Shown one piece after another: positions 59,416 through 64,000 of a stretch of DNA of 64,000 bases. Source of the stretch: Streptomyces sp. NBC_01267 (GTDB lineage: Bacteria > Actinomycetota > Actinomycetes > Streptomycetales > Streptomycetaceae); the NCBI RefSeq assembly GCF_036241575.1, contig NZ_CP108455.1, positions 2,680,501-2,744,500 of the forward strand, written 5' to 3'. Below the pieces are notes generated by a model. That model was not told the DNA's origin. It saw only the letters and a program-made list of their open reading frames with translations, and made no database searches. The position numbers were made by a program, and so were the translations under genes. The first letter of the stretch is position 1, and each line of letters starts with the position of its first letter.

Positions 59416-59453
59416 CCGCCGCTGGACGGGTGGCCAGGGGTGGCGGACCCGGT

Positions 59454-59495
59454 GCGCGGTGGGACGGACGGCGGGCGCGGTGGGACGGACGGCGG
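59454..59495. repeat. 21-bp tandem repeat
   Basis: Two exact copies of a 21-bp unit starting GCGCGGTGGGACGGACG (59454-59474 and 59475-59495), followed by degenerate copies up to about 59535. Located between the convergent oxidoreductase and GH20 stops. Confidence 0.7.
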
Positions 59496-59555
59496 GCGCG
59501 AGCGTCGGGTGCGGTGGGACGAGCGGCGTGCGCGGTGCTGTCCGCCGGAACGCGG

Positions 59556-61190
59556 CTACCCGGGGATTTCCCGTGGTGCGTCCCCGACCGAGTCGATCAA
59601 GGGGGTGAACTCCGTGTAGACGGCGGCCGGTTTGGGTGAACCCCAGATCTGCTGGGCGAAGGAGCGCAGCCATGGGCCGAGGCTCTCCGACACCTGCTGT
59701 TCCGTCTGGAAGTCCGGGTTGTCGCACCAGATCGACAGGTGGCTCCCGGACATCGGCGCGCCGTCGGCCAGCTGGGCGTCGGCCCCGGGGCTGCTCATGA
59801 ACGTGCGCGGCGTCCAGACGTCGTAGAGGTCCTGCGCGGACTTCTTACCGGTCTCGTGCTGCTGGTCGGGGGCGAGGATGAAGTACAGGTGGTCGCCGTG
59901 CCCGTTGAGCACGTCGTATCCGGCCCGGACGTAGTCGTCCACCGAGGGTTCGTCGGCGTTCCAGCGGATCCAGACCTCGACCTCCGCGCTGTGGTCGATG
60001 TCGACCACACCCTGGCCGGGGACGACGTGGTCGTTCCAGATCTTGGCGCGCTTGCCCTTGCGGGTGAGCAGGGCGATCAGGCCGTTGACGTAGATGTTGA
60101 AGCCGTCCTGGAGCGTGGCGTTCGGGCCCGCGGTGTGGCGGGCGTACTCCAGGAGCTGCGGGGCGTTCTCGCCCGTGATCCGGTTGGTGTCCCAGGGGTA
60201 TCCGAAGTACTCGTCGCCCCCGAGGTGGAACCAGGGCCCCGGGAAGAGGTCCGCGTACTCCCCGATCAGGTCCGCCACCAGTTCGCGGGCCGCGGGCTTG
60301 CTGTAGTCGAGGTTACTGGCGTCGCGGGTGCCGTCCTTGCGTACGAGCTGGAGCTCGGGGTGCGCCTGGAGAAGCACCGCCAGATGCCCCGGGGAGTCGA
60401 TCTCGGGGACGATCGTGACGTGGTGGCGTTCGGCCACGGCGATCAGGTGCCGCACCTGGTCCTTGCTCAGCGCGGGACTCGTCACCACCTCGGGGTGGGT
60501 CTCGCTCTCGATCCGCAGGCCGAGGCTGTCGCTCAGGTGGAGGTGCAGCGTGTTGAGCTTGAGCCAGGCGAGTTCGCGGATCTTCGCTTCGAGCCACTCG
60601 GGGGTGAAGTGCTTGCGGGCGACGTCGACCATGAGGCCGCGCTGGGCGTACTCCGGCCAGTCGGTGATGCTTCCGGTCGTCTCGTGGCGCTGCCGGAGGA
60701 CCTGCAGGAGGGTGCGGGTGCCGTGGAAGACACCGGCGGCGGTGCGGCCGGTGATCACCAACACCCGTCCGCTGTCGATGCGGTACGCCTCGGGGGAGGC
60801 GGAGCCGGGCACCGGGCCGAGCCGGAGCGCGAGGTCGTGAGGGCCGGGCCTGGAGGACACGGTGATCCTCGGCGGATGCTTCACGTGGCCTTCCTGGACC
60901 AGCTCCGCGGCGAGGCTCCGGGCCTCGGACCGCAGGGCCCCCGCGTCGTCCGGCGACAGGACGAGGCGGGTGGCGGGGCTCGGGCGCCAGGCCGTGCCGC
61001 CCGGCGCGAAGTGCTGTACGGCCGGGATCGTCGGTGGTGACTGCGGAGACAGCGGTGACAGCAGTGGCTGGGGCGACCGGGGTGACCGGTGGGCAGCCGT
61101 GCCGGCGGCCCACGCCGGGTTCGTGGCGCCCGTGAGCAGTGCCGATCCGGCGAACATGCCGACCGTCACGGCCGACCTTCTGCTGAGCAT
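59556..61190 (-). CDS. Secreted beta-N-acetylhexosaminidase (GH20)
   Basis: 544-residue exported glycosidase releasing terminal GlcNAc/GalNAc. The twin-arginine-type signal MLSRRSAVTVGMFAGSALL is cut near AWAAG. A GH20b-like N-terminal domain (about 65-180) precedes the TIM barrel (GLMVDVARKHFTPEWL, LHLHLSDSLGLRIE, VPEIDSPGHL). The catalytic Asp-Glu pair is in FHLGGDEYFGYP. Downstream residues IWNDHV and EVWIRW agree. The start at ATG 61190 has GGGAGAAG upstream. It follows the GH35 gene on the same strand after a terminator hairpin, so both may serve one glycan pathway. Confidence 0.92.
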   Translation of the reverse strand: MLSRRSAVTVGMFAGSALLTGATNPAWAAGTAAHRSPRSPQPLLSPLSPQSPPTIPAVQHFAPGGTAWRPSPATRLVLSPDDAGALRSEARSLAAELVQEGHVKHPPRITVSSRPGPHDLALRLGPVPGSASPEAYRIDSGRVLVITGRTAAGVFHGTRTLLQVLRQRHETTGSITDWPEYAQRGLMVDVARKHFTPEWLEAKIRELAWLKLNTLHLHLSDSLGLRIESETHPEVVTSPALSKDQVRHLIAVAERHHVTIVPEIDSPGHLAVLLQAHPELQLVRKDGTRDASNLDYSKPAARELVADLIGEYADLFPGPWFHLGGDEYFGYPWDTNRITGENAPQLLEYARHTAGPNATLQDGFNIYVNGLIALLTRKGKRAKIWNDHVVPGQGVVDIDHSAEVEVWIRWNADEPSVDDYVRAGYDVLNGHGDHLYFILAPDQQHETGKKSAQDLYDVWTPRTFMSSPGADAQLADGAPMSGSHLSIWCDNPDFQTEQQVSESLGPWLRSFAQQIWGSPKPAAVYTEFTPLIDSVGDAPREIPG

Positions 61191-61269
61191 GTTCTTCTCC
61201 CTCGCTCGGAAACCGCCGGGCACGCGTGCGAGGAGGACGCATCCGCGTGCCCACGGAGGGGTACAGGGT

Positions 61270-61308
61270 GCCGGGCCCGCCCCGGGGTGTGAGGGGGGCG
61301 GGCCCGGC
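61270..61308 (-). terminator. Terminator after the GH35 gene
   Basis: Perfect 14-bp inverted repeat: GCCGGGCCCGCCCC (61270-61283) and GGGGCGGGCCCGGC (61295-61308). It starts 5 nt beyond the GH35 stop at 61313 and so separates that gene from the GH20 gene. Confidence 0.75.
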
Positions 61309-61312
61309 GGGG

Positions 61313-64000
61313 TCAGTGCCGGCGCTTCGCAGCGGTGCCGAAGACCGTCTTGTAGTCGGGCGAGGCGTTCGGGCGGCCGTCGACGCCGCCGAGGACCGTG
61401 CCCTGGTTCACGAGCTGCACCGAGTCGGGGCCGACGCCCGGCTGTTCGGCGGTGACCGCGAGGGCCACGGTGTTCTGGCCCTGCGCGGTGAGGAAGCCCG
61501 ACGGGATGACGAACTCGGTCTGCGGGCCGACGTTGTTGACGTACTGCCCGGTGTTCCAGCCGTTGACGAAGATCTGGACCCGGTACTTGTCCGCCCGCTC
61601 GCTCGCGTCGTTGATCCGCAGACCCACCGCCGTGTCGGTGCCACGGGCCAGGTCCAGCCGTACCGCCGTGCGGTACCAGCGCACGCCCGGCCGGTCGCTC
61701 TTGAGGGACCGGGTGGTCGGCCAGGAGGAGTCCGGGGCGCCCGGCAGATGCCAGCCCTCGCGCTCCCCGTGGAGGCCGCCGTTGTTGTAGAGGCCGCGCA
61801 CGACGTCCACCGGGTCCGGCCCGCCGAGCGCGCCCTGGATGCGCCAGTCGACCTTCCCCGAACCGGCGATGGCGACATCGGCCAGCCCCCGGCCCGTCTT
61901 CGACCTGCCGTCGGACGACCAGTCCTCGTACTGCCCCATGTTCCGTACCAGGACGGCCAGCACAGCGGGTTCGCCCGGCCCGGCCAGGCCCGCCGGGACC
62001 GTGTACGTGGCCGAGCCGTCGCCCTGCGCACCGAGGTAGTGGCCGTTCAGCCAGGTGAGGGCATCCCCGGCGGTGCCGGTCTTCACGGTGACCTTCACGG
62101 TGCTGCCTGCCGCGGTCGGGGTGTAGTGGCCGCGGTACCAGGTGTCGCCCTCGTGGAAGCCGTACTCGTCGGTGTCCAGCACCACCCCGGATGCCGCGCC
62201 GGGGCCGTGCGCGGGGTTGGCTGCGGTGGTCCGGTCGGCCTTCGTCCAGGCCGAGTCGTCGTGGTCCGGGGAGCGTTCGGGGTCGGAGTCGGCGACCCGC
62301 CACGCGGCCAACTGCGGGAGTGCCACCGGCTTTCCGGGGCCCGGCAGGGTGGCGACCAGCGCGCCCGCCGCGTCGCGGCGCGTGGCCAGCGGGCGGTTGT
62401 TCCAGGTGAGCACCTTCACACCGGTGGGCACGAAGACCCGCAGCGGACCGGATTCACCGGTGTCGCCGGTCAGCGCCAGCCGGCTTCCGGTGACACGGGC
62501 GGTACGGGCCAGTTCCGGGCCGGTGAGCAGGACATCGCTCTGCCCGGCGTCGAGCTGCCAGATGCGGGCCACGCCGTCCCGGTCGGTGATGAGCAGGGTG
62601 AGATCGCCGCTGCCGCCGCCGGTGATCCGGACCGTACGGGTCCCGGAGTGCGCGTAGTTGAGCCGCAGCTCCTTGCGGTCCGCGTCCCAGGTGGTGGTCA
62701 CCGGGGAGCCGTCCAGGGTCGTGACCTTCGGCCTGGTGTCGTACCGCAGCACGGTCTCGCCCGCCTCGCCCTTCGTCCCGTCCAGGACGAGCAGGTCGCC
62801 CCCGGCGGACAGGTGGGTGAGTATCTGCGAGGTGGAGTACACCAGGCGGTGCGGGCCGAAGGCGTAGTCGGCGACGAGGGTCTTGGCGTCCCGCCCGGCG
62901 ATGGTGATCGTGGTGTCCTGCTGCTGCGGGACGCGCGGGTGGTCCGTGTCCAGCGCGAAGGTCACCTGGCTGGTGGAGGTGTCGTTGGAGTCGGGGTGGC
63001 GCAGCATGATCAGGCGCATGCCGCCGCCCGAGACGGAGGTGGTCCCGGCGTCCTCGGTGGACAGGCGCTGCCGGGCCTCGACGGGCCCGCCCCCGGTGAC
63101 CGTGACGGCGGGTGCTGCCACGGCCTGGGCGGAGGCGATGGGCGTCACGGCGCGCTGCAGGTAGCCGAACTCCTTCTGCACCGCCAGCTTGGGCGTGATC
63201 CGCCGGTTCTCGGATATCGCCGCACCGTAGTCGTAGGAGGTGAAGCCGGACCCGGGGTCGCCGGTCCAGCCCCAGTTGGTGCCGCCGTACTCCATGTAGT
63301 AACTGAACATGGTGACGCCGTTGGTGAGGTTGTTCACCGCGAACTGCCGGGTGAAGGCGGGGTCCACGAAATTCCCGCAGTCCTGGGTCTGGAAGTCACG
63401 GCCCCAGGCGGTGAACGCGCCGCCCTGCCCCTCGGCGATGAACACCGGGGTCTTCGGCGAGTAGCCCCGGACACGGGACTCGAAGTCCGGCAGGGTGCCA
63501 CGGCCGCCCGCGCAGTCGAAACCCAGCGGGTAGGTGTCGAAGGCGTAGAGGTCGAGCTGTGAGCCGCCCTTGCTGCCCGGGGTGTTCCAGCCGTGGCCGT
63601 TGCCCCAGTCGTTGTGGAACAGCGGCACCGTGATGCCGTCGGCCTTCACCGCCGTCTGCAGCTTCTCGATGTAGTCGGTGTGCTTGGACGAGTTGTCGAT
63701 CTGCTCGTTCTCCACCTGGTAGGCGAGGACGCTGCCGCCGCCGTCGGTGATCTGGTGCTTGGCGATGATGCGGTTGACGGCCTTCAGCCACTCCAGGTCG
63801 GCCGCCAGGTTCTGCGGGTCGGAGGTGCGCTGCTCCCCGGCGTAGGTCGTCATGTACGGGGGCAGGCCGCCCATGCTGACCTCGGCGTTGATGTACGGAC
63901 CCGGGCGGGCGATGACGTACAGCCCCTCCTCCTCGGCTGTCGTCAGGAGCCGGTCGACATCACGGACGCCGTGGAAGTCGTAGGAGCCGGGCTTGCTGGA
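61313..64000 (-). CDS. Beta-galactosidase (GH35), 5' end beyond the window
   Basis: At least 895 residues are seen, open through the right edge. The catalytic domain is recognised by GSYDFHGVRDVDRLL, IARPGPYINAE, LAYQVENEQIDNSS (acid/base Glu in the NE pair) and the nucleophile region PVFIAEGQGGAF. Later come MFSYYMEYGGTNWGWTG, then beta domains 2 and 3 and two jelly-roll domains (TWYRGHYTPTAAGS, TWLNGHYLG, VRWYRTAVRLDLARG, IFVNGWNTGQYVN), as in large fungal and actinobacterial GH35 enzymes. It removes terminal beta-galactose. The missing N-terminus likely has a signal peptide. Confidence 0.92.
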   Translation of the reverse strand, partial: SSKPGSYDFHGVRDVDRLLTTAEEEGLYVIARPGPYINAEVSMGGLPPYMTTYAGEQRTSDPQNLAADLEWLKAVNRIIAKHQITDGGGSVLAYQVENEQIDNSSKHTDYIEKLQTAVKADGITVPLFHNDWGNGHGWNTPGSKGGSQLDLYAFDTYPLGFDCAGGRGTLPDFESRVRGYSPKTPVFIAEGQGGAFTAWGRDFQTQDCGNFVDPAFTRQFAVNNLTNGVTMFSYYMEYGGTNWGWTGDPGSGFTSYDYGAAISENRRITPKLAVQKEFGYLQRAVTPIASAQAVAAPAVTVTGGGPVEARQRLSTEDAGTTSVSGGGMRLIMLRHPDSNDTSTSQVTFALDTDHPRVPQQQDTTITIAGRDAKTLVADYAFGPHRLVYSTSQILTHLSAGGDLLVLDGTKGEAGETVLRYDTRPKVTTLDGSPVTTTWDADRKELRLNYAHSGTRTVRITGGGSGDLTLLITDRDGVARIWQLDAGQSDVLLTGPELARTARVTGSRLALTGDTGESGPLRVFVPTGVKVLTWNNRPLATRRDAAGALVATLPGPGKPVALPQLAAWRVADSDPERSPDHDDSAWTKADRTTAANPAHGPGAASGVVLDTDEYGFHEGDTWYRGHYTPTAAGSTVKVTVKTGTAGDALTWLNGHYLGAQGDGSATYTVPAGLAGPGEPAVLAVLVRNMGQYEDWSSDGRSKTGRGLADVAIAGSGKVDWRIQGALGGPDPVDVVRGLYNNGGLHGEREGWHLPGAPDSSWPTTRSLKSDRPGVRWYRTAVRLDLARGTDTAVGLRINDASERADKYRVQIFVNGWNTGQYVNNVGPQTEFVIPSGFLTAQGQNTVALAVTAEQPGVGPDSVQLVNQGTVLGGVDGRPNASPDYKTVFGTAAKRRH

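Noticed and set aside
61226..63562. A 778-codon plus-strand open frame opposite the GH35 gene
   Set aside because: Shadow of the GH35 coding strand, whose active-site motifs are unambiguous.

Overview
The window is GC-rich chromosomal DNA with very strong G/C bias at third codon positions, frequent GTG starts and many 4-nt ATGA/GTGA gene overlaps. Together with the gene families present (class E and F sortases, HTH/DUF5753 plus DUF397 plus RsbW-type ATPase sets, LAXTG surface protein, an eCIS-cargo-like leader, Tat-type signals), this points to Streptomyces or a very close actinomycete. No rRNA, tRNA or CRISPR array was seen.

Region by region. (1) 1-4.0 kb: end of an upstream gene, a 25-bp perfect terminator stem, a class F sortase with a membrane-anchored secreted partner, a NagD-like HAD phosphatase and a secreted alkaline-phosphatase-superfamily enzyme. 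(2) 4.2-10.9 kb: a tightly overlapping aminophosphonate (2-aminoethylphosphonate-type) uptake and catabolism operon (FAD oxidoreductase, PhnX-like hydrolase, ABC ATPase, two permeases, binding protein) preceded by a GntR/HutC regulator. A 16-bp box, GACTAGACCCGTTATC, lies upstream of both this operon and the secreted phosphatase, which suggests one regulon. (3) 10.9-19.2 kb: LAXTG-anchored repeat protein, Gfo/Idh/MocA dehydrogenase, fumarylacetoacetase-like hydrolase, accessory YidC, a coupled class E sortase / DUF3311 / sodium:solute symporter set, and a SEC-C protein. (4) 19.4-24.9 kb: a CocE/NonD hydrolase translationally coupled to a glycine betaine/proline-type (OpuC-like) ABC importer.

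(5) 25.1-44.4 kb is the most striking part: a candidate multi-gene DNA-modification and defence locus. On the plus strand it has Vsr, a C5-cytosine methyltransferase lacking the motif IV cysteine, and an intact C5 methyltransferase. On the minus strand is a three-gene coupled operon (XRE-HTH fused to a GHKL ATPase, an unrecognised protein, a probable DUF6339 protein). On the plus strand again is a four-gene, fully overlapping operon: a ~1,594-residue fusion of a sacsin-type GHKL ATPase with an SF2 helicase, a UvrD-like SF1 helicase, a DrmA-like helicase and a DrmB-like DUF1998 protein. It shares the DrmA/DrmB core with DISARM but has no DrmC phospholipase-D protein and no recognisable DrmD or DrmE, and it carries two different GHKL ATPases and three helicases. 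I do not recognise this combination as a named system.

(6) 44.4-53.3 kb: the HTH/DUF397/anti-sigma-like regulatory trio, a frameshifted NTF2-like gene, two GNAT proteins, a small monooxygenase, an orphan LanC-like protein, a protein with an eCIS-cargo-like leader, a small HTH plus membrane protein pair behind a 16-bp inverted repeat, and a winged-helix protein. (7) 53.5-64.0 kb: a STAND-like NTPase with TPRs, a DUF4232 secreted protein, a phosphotransferase, a divergent HxlR/NAD(P)-oxidoreductase pair with a palindromic operator, and two secreted glycosidases (GH20 and GH35), the latter running off the right edge.
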